NCBI GenBank assembly: GCA_900549235.1
Contig: URNT01000002.1
Span: forward strand, 94,844 to 158,843
Source of the DNA: an uncultured Clostridium sp.
GTDB lineage: Bacteria > Bacillota > Clostridia > Lachnospirales > Lachnospiraceae
Reading direction: 5' to 3'
Length of the DNA: 64,000 nucleotides
This document shows, piece after piece, positions 51,633 through 60,587 of this stretch. Made by a program: the position numbers and the translations under genes. Every line of letters starts with the position of its first letter. Position 1 is the stretch's first letter. Below the pieces are notes generated by a model, which did not search any database, was not told where the DNA came from, and saw only the letters and a program-made list of their open reading frames with translations.

Positions 51633-52112
51633 TCACTTATGATATGGTGCCCCCGTCATGATCCGATACCCTCTGTAAATCTGCTCCAGCAGCACCACCC
51701 GCATCAGCTGGTGGGGAAATGTCATCCTGGAAAAGCTGAGGGAGAAGTCTGCCCGTTTCATCACTGCCTCTGAAAGGCCCAGGGAGCCGCCGATGATAAA
51801 TACGATCTGGCTTGTACCGCCGGTTGCCAGACGGTCCAGCTGGGCCGCCAGTTCCTCGCTGTCAAGCATCTTCCCCTGGATGGCCAGAGCAATCACATAT
51901 GTGCCGTCTTTAATATGAGACAGGATCCGCTGCCCCTCTTTTTCCTTGATCTGGGCCTCCAGGGCCGCACCTGCCCCATCCGAAGTCTTTTCATCTGCCA
52001 CCTGTATGATCTCCAGCTTACAGTAACGGCCAAGGCGCTTGCTGTATTCTTTTATGGCGTCCTCATAAAATTTCTCTTTTATCTTTCCCACTGTGATCAG
52101 CGTTATCTTCAT
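51633..52112 (-). CDS. rlmH: 23S rRNA (pseudouridine1915-N3)-methyltransferase RlmH
   Basis: This 159-residue SPOUT enzyme methylates pseudouridine 1915 of 23S rRNA. It matches the family from MKITLITVGKIKEKFYEDAIKEY through the SAM knot FIIGGSLGLSEAVMKRAD to the C-terminal LLEQIYRGYRIMTGAPYHK. Its ATG overlaps the GNAT stop (ATGA). Confidence 0.96.
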   Translation of the reverse strand: MKITLITVGKIKEKFYEDAIKEYSKRLGRYCKLEIIQVADEKTSDGAGAALEAQIKEKEGQRILSHIKDGTYVIALAIQGKMLDSEELAAQLDRLATGGTSQIVFIIGGSLGLSEAVMKRADFSLSFSRMTFPHQLMRVVLLEQIYRGYRIMTGAPYHK

Positions 52113-52606
52113 CCTTCAAACTCCAGTATCATATCGTACCAGACCGCGCCTCCGTGAACAGACCGTGAAACGCCCTGGTTCACATAGCCGAAGCCCTCAT
52201 AATATCCAATCAGATGCTCCTTACAGGTAAGGATCATCCCCTTTCTCCCCTGCTCTCTTGCCAGTTCGATCAATGCCCCCATAAGCCGGGAGGCGATCCC
52301 CTGATGGCGGTATTCCCCGATTACATCCAATCCGAAAATACTCTGATACGCCCCCTTCGGATCATGGAGGGAAATATTCTCAAACATCTCATCCTCGATC
52401 ACCCTGCTGTCTGTGATCCCTCCATTGATAAAGCCGATGATCCTTCCATCTGCCTCCGCGATCAGAAAATTATCTCCAAATTCCTTCAGACGTTCTCTCA
52501 GGCTTTTTTCATCTGCCGCTTCCGCCGCCGGAAAACACTCTGCTTCCACTCTTACCACGCCCTCCAGATCAGAAGGACGTCCGCTCCGTATTGTAATCCC
52601 GCTCAT
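52109..52606 (-). CDS. GNAT-family N-acetyltransferase
   Basis: This 165-residue protein starts MSGITIRSGRPSDLEGVV and has the acetyl-CoA loop VIGEYRHQGIASRLMGALIE and the C-terminal GYYEGFGYVNQGVS. Substrate unknown. ATG 52606 has AAAGGGG upstream; the longer frame runs into the response-regulator gene. It is followed by rlmH. Confidence 0.85.
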   Translation of the reverse strand: MSGITIRSGRPSDLEGVVRVEAECFPAAEAADEKSLRERLKEFGDNFLIAEADGRIIGFINGGITDSRVIEDEMFENISLHDPKGAYQSIFGLDVIGEYRHQGIASRLMGALIELAREQGRKGMILTCKEHLIGYYEGFGYVNQGVSRSVHGGAVWYDMILEFEG

Positions 52607-52611
52607 CACTC

Positions 52612-53319
52612 TTACCCCTTTACACGAAAATAATATCCAACGCCCCATTTTGTATGCACATATTTGGGATCGCTGGGACTTGGCTCAATCTTTTCACGAA
52701 GCCTTCTCACATGGACATCCACAGTGCGGACATCTCCATTTTCCATGGCCTTATTGCCCCATACATATGTAAGAAGGGCTTCTCTGCTGTACACCTTATT
52801 GGGATTGCGTACCAGAAGCTCCAAAAGGTCAAATTCCTTTGCTGTCAGGTTGATCTCCTTTTCGCCGATAAATACCCTGCGCCCGTCCGGATCCAGCTTC
52901 AGTTCCCCAAAGCCGATAATATTTGCCGCAGGCTCCTCCTTTTTCTGGCGGCGGCCTTTTGAGCTGCGCCGGATGATCGCCTTGATCCGGGCCTTCACCT
53001 CCAGAATATTAAATGGCTTGCTGATATAGTCATCAGCGCCGTACTCCAGCCCCAGGATCTTATCCATATCTCCTCCCTTTGCCGTAAGCATAATAATGGG
53101 CATATCAGAAAATTCACGGATAGCCTGACACACCTCATAGCCGTCGTATTTAGGAAGCATCACGTCCAGGAGCACAATATCGTACTCTGTTTTCCTGGCC
53201 AGTTCAATGGCCTCCTCCCCGTCATAGGCGCAGTCCACCTCCATCCCGTCCTGCTCCAGACTGAACCGGATCCCTTTTACAATCAATTTTTCATCATCTA
53301 CTACTAATACTTTTGCCAT
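52612..53319 (-). CDS. OmpR/PhoB-family response regulator (no adjacent kinase)
   Basis: This 235-residue regulator has a receiver domain (phospho-acceptor Asp52 in IVLLDVMLPKYDG) and a winged-helix output domain (LTAKEFDLLELLVRNPNKVYSREALLTYVWG; VDVHVRRLREKIEP). It resembles YycF/WalR-type regulators. No histidine kinase lies beside it, so its partner is elsewhere. Confidence 0.92.
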   Translation of the reverse strand: MAKVLVVDDEKLIVKGIRFSLEQDGMEVDCAYDGEEAIELARKTEYDIVLLDVMLPKYDGYEVCQAIREFSDMPIIMLTAKGGDMDKILGLEYGADDYISKPFNILEVKARIKAIIRRSSKGRRQKKEEPAANIIGFGELKLDPDGRRVFIGEKEINLTAKEFDLLELLVRNPNKVYSREALLTYVWGNKAMENGDVRTVDVHVRRLREKIEPSPSDPKYVHTKWGVGYYFRVKG

Positions 53320-53349
53320 CGTTCTAGCTCCCCTTATTTATCAATGAAG

Positions 53350-53370
53350 GGCGGCCCATAGGGGGCCGCC
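53350..53370. terminator. Hairpin between ComEA-like and response-regulator genes
   Basis: GGCGGCCC and GGGCCGCC form an eight-base GC stem with a short loop. No strong U-run, so terminator activity is uncertain. Confidence 0.45.
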
Positions 53371-53388
53371 TGCTTACGTTTCCATCTG

Positions 53389-54213
53389 TCATACGGTGAT
53401 CTGGTCACGGATTTTGTTAAATGCCCCTTCCTTGATGCCAGGGACATTCATAATATCTTCAATCGTCTGAAAGCTTCCGAATTCCTCCCGGTAGCGGATA
53501 ATATCCTCCGCCCTGGATTCCCCGATGCCCTTCAAGGTCATCAGCGCCTCCTTTGAGCTCCGGTTTATGTCTACCTTGGAGGCAGAAACATGATTCTGGG
53601 AAAAAGCTCCTTCTGAGGAGACTGCACTTCCCCCGGCCATACTGATCCCGGTGCCAGTTCCTTCTTTTTTCCACCTCTCTGCCTGAGCCTTATCCGGCAC
53701 CTCGATTTTCATCCCATCCACTGCCTGCTGGGCAAGGTTTAAAAAATCCCTGGAGCCATTCTCCTGAAATCCGCCTGCAGCCTGGACTGCGTCATAGATC
53801 CGGCTCCCTTCAGGGATAGCGTACACTCCCGGCTCCTGCACCATACCGCATACATGGACGTAGATCAGCGTTTCCGCCGGTTCATCTGCAGGGCTGTCTG
53901 CATTGGATGCCTCTGCACCACCCCGCGGCGCTTCTGTACCAGCCTGGGACGCCTCCATGCCGCCTTCCGGTACTTCTGCACTGCCCCCGGCCATCTCCGC
54001 ACTGCTTCCCGGCACTTCCGTGCCGCCTTCGGATGCTTCCACACCCATCACCGTCACCTCTGCTCCGCTTCCGGCCGCTTCCCCGCCATCCAGCCGGATC
54101 ACCGTTTTCCCGTCCTCAAACGGGCCGCCTCCGCAGCTATAGCATATGCCTGCAGCCAACATGCATATGATAACCAGCAGAAGCTTTCTCTGTTTTCTTA
54201 TGATTTCTTTCAT
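53389..54213 (-). CDS. ComEA-like helix-hairpin-helix DNA-binding protein with repetitive linker
   Basis: This 274-residue exported protein has a hydrophobic N-terminus ending in a cysteine (GICYSCGGG), a 65-residue Gly/Glu/Ala/Ser repeat (variants of GGTEVP, GGAEAS), an SLBB domain (YVHVCGMVQEPGVYAIPEGS) and a C-terminal HhH domain (KVDINRSSKEALMTLKGIG; EDIMNVPGIKEGAFNKI). ComEA binds incoming DNA at the cell surface. The linker is unusually low in complexity. comEC lies 8 kb to the right. ATG 54213 follows AAAGGAGG. Confidence 0.88.
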   Translation of the reverse strand: MKEIIRKQRKLLLVIICMLAAGICYSCGGGPFEDGKTVIRLDGGEAAGSGAEVTVMGVEASEGGTEVPGSSAEMAGGSAEVPEGGMEASQAGTEAPRGGAEASNADSPADEPAETLIYVHVCGMVQEPGVYAIPEGSRIYDAVQAAGGFQENGSRDFLNLAQQAVDGMKIEVPDKAQAERWKKEGTGTGISMAGGSAVSSEGAFSQNHVSASKVDINRSSKEALMTLKGIGESRAEDIIRYREEFGSFQTIEDIMNVPGIKEGAFNKIRDQITV

Positions 54214-54321
54214 CGTCAATGGCCTCCTTTGCCCTTCTGCAAATCTTCAGAGTACCATCTCCGCCTGATAGTAATATTCTATCGGAAACCGATTTCAAAT
54301 ACAAGGATTATTTTTCATTTT

Positions 54322-54747
54322 TTACCGTTTAAAAACCACAATCCCTCCAATGGCGATAGCCGCCCCGATAAGCTTATGCCACGCAAAACCTGCCCGCTCG
54401 GTTCCAAACAATCCAAAGAGCTCAATACAGTAAGCCACAATAATCTGAGCCACAACGATCAAGAGAGCCGCCTGGGCCGGGCCAAGGCTTTCCATACTGC
54501 GGATTACCGTATAGGTAATCAGAGCCCCCATAATCCCTCCTGCCAGCACATATCTTGGAGTGACCTGCCAAAGACCTGCCACCGGCTCCCGTCCGGTAAA
54601 AAACCAGATAACTATACAGGTGATAAATGCCGTAAACTGGACCCAGCCTGCGGCCACCCATACACTGGTCTGATCGGTTACTTCCGTATTAAATACTCCC
54701 TGAACGCTCATAAGGGCGCCTGAGATCAATGCAATCATCATTCCCAT
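54322..54747 (-). CDS. YdcZ/DUF606-type DMT membrane protein
   Basis: This 141-residue protein has five membrane spans and starts MGMMIALISGALMSVQGVFN; GTLVxWVQF-like WVAAGWVQFTAF, LLIVVAQIIVAYCIELFGLF and LIGAAIAIGGIVVFKR match the DUF606/YdcZ family of the drug/metabolite transporter superfamily. Such proteins often work in pairs; no partner is adjacent. AAAGG precedes ATG 54747. Confidence 0.88.
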   Translation of the reverse strand: MGMMIALISGALMSVQGVFNTEVTDQTSVWVAAGWVQFTAFITCIVIWFFTGREPVAGLWQVTPRYVLAGGIMGALITYTVIRSMESLGPAQAALLIVVAQIIVAYCIELFGLFGTERAGFAWHKLIGAAIAIGGIVVFKR

Positions 54748-54879
54748 AAGTTGTTTCCTGCCTTTCTGACACAACGGTGTGTGAAGCTGTTTTTTCACAG
54801 TATTTCCTGTGCGTCCGGTTTTTATCCATTTTCCCCCGCACTATTGCCACAAAAGACTCTCTATTATATAATCATCCTT

Positions 54880-55065
54880 ATGCAGATTTTGATCCAATTA
54901 CTGCAGGCCACTGCCTGGCCCATGGAGCCCCCTGCGCCAGGTTCTGCCTTCCATATACTGATCACCCTGGCAGGAAATCAGATCTGCCTTCTTGCTGTTT
55001 TTACCGGAGGCGCCCTGTGCCATTTTCTCTGCGGCCTCTTAAACAGGCACAGAAAAACGATATAA
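54880..55065 (+). CDS. Possible small membrane protein
   Basis: The frame begins MQILIQLLQATAWPMEPPAP and ends NRHRKTI, 61 residues with one long hydrophobic part (FHILITLAGNQICLLAVFTG). WPMEPPAP followed by a HxxxTxxG span resembles the N-terminus of YwaF-type membrane proteins, so it could be a truncated member. There is no ribosome site, so it is doubtful. Confidence 0.35.
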   Translation: MQILIQLLQATAWPMEPPAPGSAFHILITLAGNQICLLAVFTGGALCHFLCGLLNRHRKTI

Positions 55066-55091
55066 TATAATAAGAAAGGAACATTCACACC

Positions 55092-55538
55092 ATGTCAGAA
55101 CACAAAAACACCGGGCGGGCAGAAGCAGCCATCGCCCTTCATGACCAGGGCTTTAACTGCGCCCAGTCCGTTGCCTGCGCCTTCGCAGACAAAACCAATC
55201 TGGAAAAGGAGATTCTTTTCCGTATAACAGAGGGTCTGGGCCTTGGTATGGGCTCCATGACCGGCACCTGCGGCGCACTTTCTGCTGCCGCCCTTCTCTG
55301 CGGCCTCAAATGCAGCACCGCCCATCTGGATCACCCGGATTCAAAGGCTGTCACCTACCAGCTGTCCCGTTCCTGCATGAGGGCATTTGAGGAGAAAAAT
55401 GGAAGCGTCATCTGCCAGGAATTAAAGGGTGTCCGCACCGGTAAGGTGCTCCGTCCCTGTCCGGACTGTATCCGGGATGCAGTGGAGATCATCGAGACTC
55501 TTGTTTTCCCGGAAAGCAGTCCGGAAGACACAAAATAG
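55092..55538 (+). CDS. C_GCAxxG_C_C family redox-type protein
   Basis: This 148-residue protein has the family cysteines: FNCAQSVACAF, TGTCGALSAAALLCG, VICQELKG and RPCPDCIRDAVEI. The family is annotated as redox-active and is common in anaerobes. ATG follows AAGGA. Partner unknown. Confidence 0.85.
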   Translation: MSEHKNTGRAEAAIALHDQGFNCAQSVACAFADKTNLEKEILFRITEGLGLGMGSMTGTCGALSAAALLCGLKCSTAHLDHPDSKAVTYQLSRSCMRAFEEKNGSVICQELKGVRTGKVLRPCPDCIRDAVEIIETLVFPESSPEDTK

Positions 55539-55715
55539 GAGTTCCCAGCCCGTCAGTTTTCTCCGAGGTAAATATCCTTTGATTTTGCCTCGATTATCCG
55601 CAAAATATTAAAAGATATTTTCCTGTTTTTGCTATATAATGAGATTCTGCAGAACAGGTTCAGAACAGCTTATCCCCTTCTGAACCTGCCAGACAGCAGC
55701 GAAAGGATCTCAGAC

Positions 55716-57167
55716 ATGACAGCAGACACAGACTACAGACCAAAATCAGAATCCAGCACCCAGGAGCCGGAGGCGGCCCTCAATGAAAAAGACCAGCAGT
55801 TTTGCCGTTTCGTAAAGGAAGGAAGCATGTGGCGGGTGGTCCTTTATGTGTGTACGCCTCTGGCTCTTTATCAAAGCCTGAACCAGCTTTTTAAATTATT
55901 TGATTCTCTGATGGCCTCCCATATCGGAGCCTCCTCCGTCTCCGCCGTAGCATATCTTTCTCAGATCAACCTTATGCTCTCTGCCCTTGGAGGCGGTCTT
56001 GCCGTAGGAGCCAGCATTAAGGTCAGCGAGGCCTACGGCGCCGGAGATCTTAAGCTTGTGAAAAAGCGGGTCAGCACCCTGTTTGCCCTCTGCGGCATCC
56101 TGGGAGGCGGCCTCCTTCTGATTTTGGTCCCTCTGGCCCCTCAGTTCCTGCGTTTCGCGAAAACACCGGAAGCCTTTATCGCGGAAGGAACTACTTATTT
56201 TATTCTTGACCTTTTTGGCATTGTGCTGAATTTCTTCAACAGTGTATACATAGCCATTGAGCGGGCTAGAGGCAATTCACAGAGGATCCTCCGTCTGAAT
56301 ATAGGCGTTATTCTCATCAAACTGTCACTTACCGCCCTCTTTGTCTATGTGCTCCACAGCGGGATCAATATGATCGCAGCAGCCACCATCCTGTCACAGT
56401 CCGTCATGCTTGCGGCGGCCTGTAAAAATCTTCACGAAAAGGGAAACGCCTTTGGTTTTTCCTTAAGGAGCATTTCCTTAAAACGGCGTGTAGTGCGGCC
56501 TATGGTTCTCCTTTCCGTACCGGTGATCATTGAAAAAATGGCCTTCTCCTTCGGAAAGGTGATCGTCAACTCCATGAGCACCATTTACAGCCCCCTCACC
56601 GTAGGCGCCATGGGTATTTCCAACAATCTGGGAGGCATCACCACCAACCCCCAAAACGGATTTCAGGAAGGGGGATCCGCCATCATAAGCCAGAGCCTGG
56701 GAGCCGGACAGCCAAAAAGAGCCCTTGAAGCCTTCCGCTGCATCCTGATCATCTGCGTGGCCCTGGGAGCCCTGCTTATGTCCCTCACCCTGCTTTTCCT
56801 GCCCCAGATCAGCCGCCTCTTTTCCGGAAATGACCCTGAATTTCAGGAAATGATCTGCACCATCTACCGGATGGAAGCCATGGGCGCCATTCCCCTGGGG
56901 ATCAATGCCGCCGTTATGGCCCTGCTTTACGGCTTTGGAAAAACGAAAATCACCCTTTTCATCAATTTCAGCCGCGTATTCCTGTTCCGGGTGCCGGTGC
57001 TCTGGGCCCTCCAGAACTTTACAGACCTGGGTGACGTAAGCGTAGGCATTGTGATGGCAGTCAGCAATATTTCCACCGGTCTTCTGGCCGCCCTGATCGG
57101 TTTCTTCACCGTCCGCCAGATCAAAAGGGAGCTTACCGGCGGCGGCGCGAAGCCTTCTCCTCTTTAA
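55716..57167 (+). CDS. MATE-family transporter
   Basis: This 483-residue 12-span transporter starts MTADTDYRPKSESS; AAAGGA supports ATG 55716 over the upstream frame start. A polar N-terminal tail of about 40 residues precedes the first span. Motifs: LFKLFDSLMASHIGASSVSAVAYLSQI and VIVNSMSTIYSPLTVGAMGISN. It is more divergent than the other two MATE proteins in this window. Its 3' end overlaps the convergent DUF5662 gene by 35 bases. Confidence 0.85.
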   Translation: MTADTDYRPKSESSTQEPEAALNEKDQQFCRFVKEGSMWRVVLYVCTPLALYQSLNQLFKLFDSLMASHIGASSVSAVAYLSQINLMLSALGGGLAVGASIKVSEAYGAGDLKLVKKRVSTLFALCGILGGGLLLILVPLAPQFLRFAKTPEAFIAEGTTYFILDLFGIVLNFFNSVYIAIERARGNSQRILRLNIGVILIKLSLTALFVYVLHSGINMIAAATILSQSVMLAAACKNLHEKGNAFGFSLRSISLKRRVVRPMVLLSVPVIIEKMAFSFGKVIVNSMSTIYSPLTVGAMGISNNLGGITTNPQNGFQEGGSAIISQSLGAGQPKRALEAFRCILIICVALGALLMSLTLLFLPQISRLFSGNDPEFQEMICTIYRMEAMGAIPLGINAAVMALLYGFGKTKITLFINFSRVFLFRVPVLWALQNFTDLGDVSVGIVMAVSNISTGLLAALIGFFTVRQIKRELTGGGAKPSPL

Positions 57168-57693
57168 GGAGCTTCCTCAGATATGCATAGACCGCCTCCT
57201 CCCCCTGGTCCCGCAGAAGGATCAGAAGCTCCTCTAAAAGAGCGCGGGTCTTTGGGTGGATGGTGATATAGGCTCTTGTGCGCTCATAGTATTCCCAGGG
57301 AGCGGCGCTTGTATAGTCCTTTCCCTTATATACCTCACAGGCGGCGATCCGGTCGCAGATCATCTCCGCCACATACCGAAGGGGCATTTCATTTCCCACC
57401 AGTCCTTCTTCCTTATTTAAAGAAATGTCGATCCAGTATTCATCATGGTGCTTGTTGCGGCCCTTGTGATGGAGCCAGGCCCTTGAAAAGCCCAGCTCCT
57501 CCCGCTCCGCCGCATTGGGACTCCGGTCTCCCTGATAATAACGGACCCCGGTTATAAATTCCTCCGGGCTGTATTTTGAAAGGTCATGGGTCAGTCCCTG
57601 CCAGTAAAGGCCGATCCGGAAACAGTGGCCGCATACCAGCCGCCTGTGCCTTGTAATGGTGCAGAAATGCTTCCATATATTTTGTATTTTCAT
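57133..57693 (-). CDS. DUF5662 family protein
   Basis: This 186-residue helical protein contains LTHDLSKYSPEEF and WLHHKGRNKHHDEYW, an HD-like set of His and Asp residues typical of DUF5662. A phosphohydrolase-like metal site is conceivable but not shown. ATG follows AAGGAAGG. It converges on the MATE gene. Confidence 0.85.
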   Translation of the reverse strand: MKIQNIWKHFCTITRHRRLVCGHCFRIGLYWQGLTHDLSKYSPEEFITGVRYYQGDRSPNAAEREELGFSRAWLHHKGRNKHHDEYWIDISLNKEEGLVGNEMPLRYVAEMICDRIAACEVYKGKDYTSAAPWEYYERTRAYITIHPKTRALLEELLILLRDQGEEAVYAYLRKLLKEEKASRRRR

Positions 57694-57755
57694 ATGCGTT
57701 TGATCCTTCCTTCATCTGTTTCGTCTGGATTCTTCTTCTTTATCCCCGAAAACGT

Positions 57756-57784
57756 TTGACACATTTCAACATTTATGATATTCT
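57756..57784 (+). promoter_or_regulatory. Promoter of the cold-shock gene
   Basis: TTGACA (57756-57761), 17-base spacer, TATTCT (57779-57784). About 60 bases of U-rich leader follow before the ATG, as is usual for csp genes. Confidence 0.7.
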
Positions 57785-57848
57785 TATGGAAGTTGCAGCA
57801 GGGCTGTAACGTCACTTTTTATTTTTTATTTTTTTTGGAGGTATCATA

Positions 57849-58046
57849 ATGAAAGGTACAGTTAAGTGGTTCAACAACCAGAAGGGTTACGGATTCATTT
57901 CCGACGAGCAGGGCAACGATGTATTCGTTCACTACTCCGGTCTGAACATGGAAGGCTTCAAGTCCTTAGACGAGGGCGCAGAGGTTGAGTTCGACGTAGT
58001 AAACGGCGCTAAGGGTCCTCAGGCTACCAACGTAACCAAATTATAA
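57849..58046 (+). CDS. Cold-shock protein (CspA family)
   Basis: This 65-residue RNA chaperone carries RNP1 (KGYGFISDE) and RNP2 (DVFVHYS). It melts RNA structure during cold shock or rapid growth. TTGGAGG precedes the ATG. Codons are those of a highly expressed gene. A terminator follows 90 bases downstream. Confidence 0.96.
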   Translation: MKGTVKWFNNQKGYGFISDEQGNDVFVHYSGLNMEGFKSLDEGAEVEFDVVNGAKGPQATNVTKL

Positions 58047-58137
58047 TCATCCATGAACAACGGTGTACCTTTTTCAAACATATATCGTCATTGATAGAAG
58101 TTGAAGTAAGTTATATCTGAATTTCAAGTGATTAGAG

Positions 58138-58168
58138 CAAAGAGCCGGTCCTTCGACTGGCTCTTTTG
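58138..58168. terminator. Bidirectional terminator between csp and hslO
   Basis: AAGAGCC (58140-58146) and GGCTCTT (58159-58165) with an inner GGTC/GACT extension, followed by TTTTG on the plus strand and A-rich on the other side. Confidence 0.8.
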
Positions 58169-58178
58169 TCATGTCCAT

Positions 58179-59057
58179 TTATCTCGCCTGCCTTAAAAGC
58201 TCAGACAGTTCCTCCACATCAAAGGTATAATTCTTATTACAGAAATGGCAGTTCACCTCGATGGGCTTGCCGTCGTCGATCATTTCCTGAATATCCTTTC
58301 TTCCGATGCTGATCAGGGCCTTTTCCACCCGGCTCTTTGTACAGTTGCAGTAAAACTGCACCGGTGTGCGCCCGTTGATCTCCAGACCAAACTCTCCTAA
58401 AATGTGCTCCAAGATCATCTCCGGCGTATTGCCCACATCCATCAAGGTGGTGACAGAGGTGATCTCCTTCAAGCGGGCCTCCAGTCCGCTTACCACTGCT
58501 TCAGATGCCCCCGGCATCAGCTGGATGATAAATCCCCCTGCCTGGCGTACTGTATTGTCCTTATTCATCAGCACTCCCAGAGCCACAGAGGACGGAGTCT
58601 GCTCTGAGGTAGCATAATAATAGGTCAGATCCTCGGCGATCTCTCCTGTTACCAGGATAGTCTGCCCTACATAAGGCTCCTTCAGCCCGATGTCCTTGAT
58701 CACGCTGAGTACGCCGATCCCCAGGGCGCCGCCTACATCCAGCTTTCCCTTGTCATTTGGCGGAAGCATAACAGAAGGATTATATACATATCCCTTTACA
58801 TTTCCATGAGAATCTGCTGTTACAGCCAATCCCTGGATGGGCCCGTCTCCCTGGATCTTGATGGTCAGAAGGTCATTCTCCCCCTTCATATCACAGCCCA
58901 TCATGGCTCCCGCTGTTAAAAGGCGTCCAAGGGCCGCCGTCGCAACCGGGCTTGTATTGTGGGCCGCTCTCGCATACTCTGCCAGGTCCCTGGTGGTCGC
59001 TCCAAAGGCTCGTATCTGTCCCTCAGCCGCCGTTGCTCTTACTACATAATCTGCCAT
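58179..59057 (-). CDS. hslO: Redox-regulated chaperone Hsp33
   Basis: This 292-residue chaperone is activated by oxidation. The N-terminal substrate domain starts MADYVVRATAAEGQIRAF, and the C-terminal zinc switch has CNC (FYCNCTKSRV) and CxxC (NCHFCNKNY). ATG 59057 follows AGGAG. It is preceded by the methyltransferase gene six bases away. Confidence 0.95.
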   Translation of the reverse strand: MADYVVRATAAEGQIRAFGATTRDLAEYARAAHNTSPVATAALGRLLTAGAMMGCDMKGENDLLTIKIQGDGPIQGLAVTADSHGNVKGYVYNPSVMLPPNDKGKLDVGGALGIGVLSVIKDIGLKEPYVGQTILVTGEIAEDLTYYYATSEQTPSSVALGVLMNKDNTVRQAGGFIIQLMPGASEAVVSGLEARLKEITSVTTLMDVGNTPEMILEHILGEFGLEINGRTPVQFYCNCTKSRVEKALISIGRKDIQEMIDDGKPIEVNCHFCNKNYTFDVEELSELLRQAR

Positions 59058-59062
59058 TATTA

Positions 59063-59824
59063 TCACTCCTGTCTTTCTTTTCCCCGTTCCCTAAGCACCA
59101 CATAGATCCGCTCACTCTCATCTCCCGGCACATCGTGGGTAAATGCGTCATAAACAGCCACAAATTCCATGCCTGCCTCCTGGGCAGCCTGTTTTATTTC
59201 CTCCAGAGAATAGCATTTCTGATAATGGGTCTCCTCAAACCGGCGGTACAGCTCCCCTTCCTCTATAAATAAGGTAAGGCTGTATTCATTGATCCGCTCC
59301 TCCTGGTCGTAGAAATTTTCCCATATAAAGCTGCTTTCCTCCCTGGCCTCCGCAAAGGTGGAATCCCCCATCAGCTCCCTGTACTTATACTCCGTATTCA
59401 GGTCAAAAATAAATACGCCGCCGGGATCCAGATAGTTGTTTGCCAGCTTCATCACCTGTACCAGATCCTTATATTCCAGAAGATAATTCATGGAATCGCA
59501 GATGCTGACCACCGCTCTTACTGTGCCGTAAAGCTCAAACTCCCGCATGTCCTGAAGCAGGTATAAAATATCCTGTCCGGACCGCTCCCGCTTTTCCAGA
59601 GCCATCTCCAGCATATCCTCTGAGCAGTCCACACCGATCATATCATAGCCTGCCTCTGCAAGAAGCTCAGTCAGGCTTCCTGTGCCGCAGCCCAGGTCCA
59701 GGACCAGGCCCTGCTCCACTCCCTGCTCCGTCAAAAGCTCCTTTACATAGGAAGCCCATTCTTCATAAGGGATATTGTCCATAAACAGGTCATAAACCTG
59801 CGCAAAGCTCGTATACGCCTCCAT
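59063..59824 (-). CDS. Class I SAM-dependent methyltransferase
   Basis: This 253-residue enzyme has the SAM motif LVLDLGCGTGSLTELLAEAG, motif II MIGVDCSEDML and a FDLNTEYKYRE segment typical of small-molecule methyltransferases of Firmicutes. Substrate unknown. ATG 59824 (MEAYTSFAQVYD) follows AGGAGG. In an operon with hslO. Confidence 0.88.
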   Translation of the reverse strand: MEAYTSFAQVYDLFMDNIPYEEWASYVKELLTEQGVEQGLVLDLGCGTGSLTELLAEAGYDMIGVDCSEDMLEMALEKRERSGQDILYLLQDMREFELYGTVRAVVSICDSMNYLLEYKDLVQVMKLANNYLDPGGVFIFDLNTEYKYRELMGDSTFAEAREESSFIWENFYDQEERINEYSLTLFIEEGELYRRFEETHYQKCYSLEEIKQAAQEAGMEFVAVYDAFTHDVPGDESERIYVVLRERGKERQE

Positions 59825-59837
59825 GGCTCCTCCTATC

Positions 59838-59869
59838 AAAAGTGCCTGTCCGGATCAGGCCGGGCAGGC
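59838..59869 (-). terminator. Terminator-like hairpin before the methyltransferase
   Basis: GCCTGTCCGG (59844-59853) pairs with CCGGGCAGGC (59860-59869), one G-T pair, followed on the minus strand by ACTTTTGA. It follows the SEC-C gene. Confidence 0.55.
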
Positions 59870-59882
59870 ATCAGGTCTTGGA

Positions 59883-60392
59883 TTATGCGTTCTTTCCGCA
59901 GCACTTCTTATACTTCTTGCCGCTGCCGCAGGGACATGGATCATTTGGGAATACCTTCTTATCCTTGCGGATGGTGCCGGAAGCCTTCTGTGCCTTGTAA
60001 AGCTCCTTCCTCTTTTCCGGAGTCAGGATGCTGTCCCACTGTGGAAGCTCGTACAGCCAGGTAGCCTTTGCCTCTACCATGTTGTAATACAGCTTCTCCG
60101 GATCAATCTCGATCTTAACCTCTGTCTCCTCATCCATGGTGTCAATGGGATTCTCATAGCCCTTTAAGCTCTCATTGATACCGTCCAGAAAGCCTGTCAT
60201 AATCAGAAGCTCTGTACCGTACTTCTCAGCCAGTTCCTTTACAGTGCCTGTAATCACCTGAGCCGGCTCAGACAGGATCTGCTCGTAGATCCCCTTCTCG
60301 ATCTGGAAATATCCAGTCCACAGTTCTTCTCTCTTTTTATCATCCAGGCCGTCTCCATAAGCCAGATTTCTCCATGTCTCTAATAATGCCAT
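59883..60392 (-). CDS. SEC-C metal-binding domain protein
   Basis: This 169-residue protein is helical for 140 residues and ends with the SEC-C zinc motif DPCPCGSGKKYKKCCGKNA, the same domain found at the SecA C-terminus. Function of the stand-alone protein is unknown; SecB/ribosome contacts are known only for SecA. Start MALLETWRN at 60392. Confidence 0.88.
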   Translation of the reverse strand: MALLETWRNLAYGDGLDDKKREELWTGYFQIEKGIYEQILSEPAQVITGTVKELAEKYGTELLIMTGFLDGINESLKGYENPIDTMDEETEVKIEIDPEKLYYNMVEAKATWLYELPQWDSILTPEKRKELYKAQKASGTIRKDKKVFPNDPCPCGSGKKYKKCCGKNA

Positions 60393-60587
60393 AGTAAAAA
60401 CCATCCTTTTTGTATTTTAATTGTTGTTTCATTTCAAACACAATTAGTATATAACAAAACACAGGATTTTTCAAACCTTTTTAAGGATATGTCAGGGAAA
60501 TGTAATATTTTTTTTAGAAGCCGTATGTTTTCTGCCTTCAGGCACATAATAATGAGGAACCAATCAAACCCATCAAGGAGGACAATC

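Noticed and set aside
53900..54060. Repeats that might be a CRISPR or VNTR locus
   Set aside because: They encode the Gly/Glu/Ala linker of the ComEA-like protein and keep the frame.
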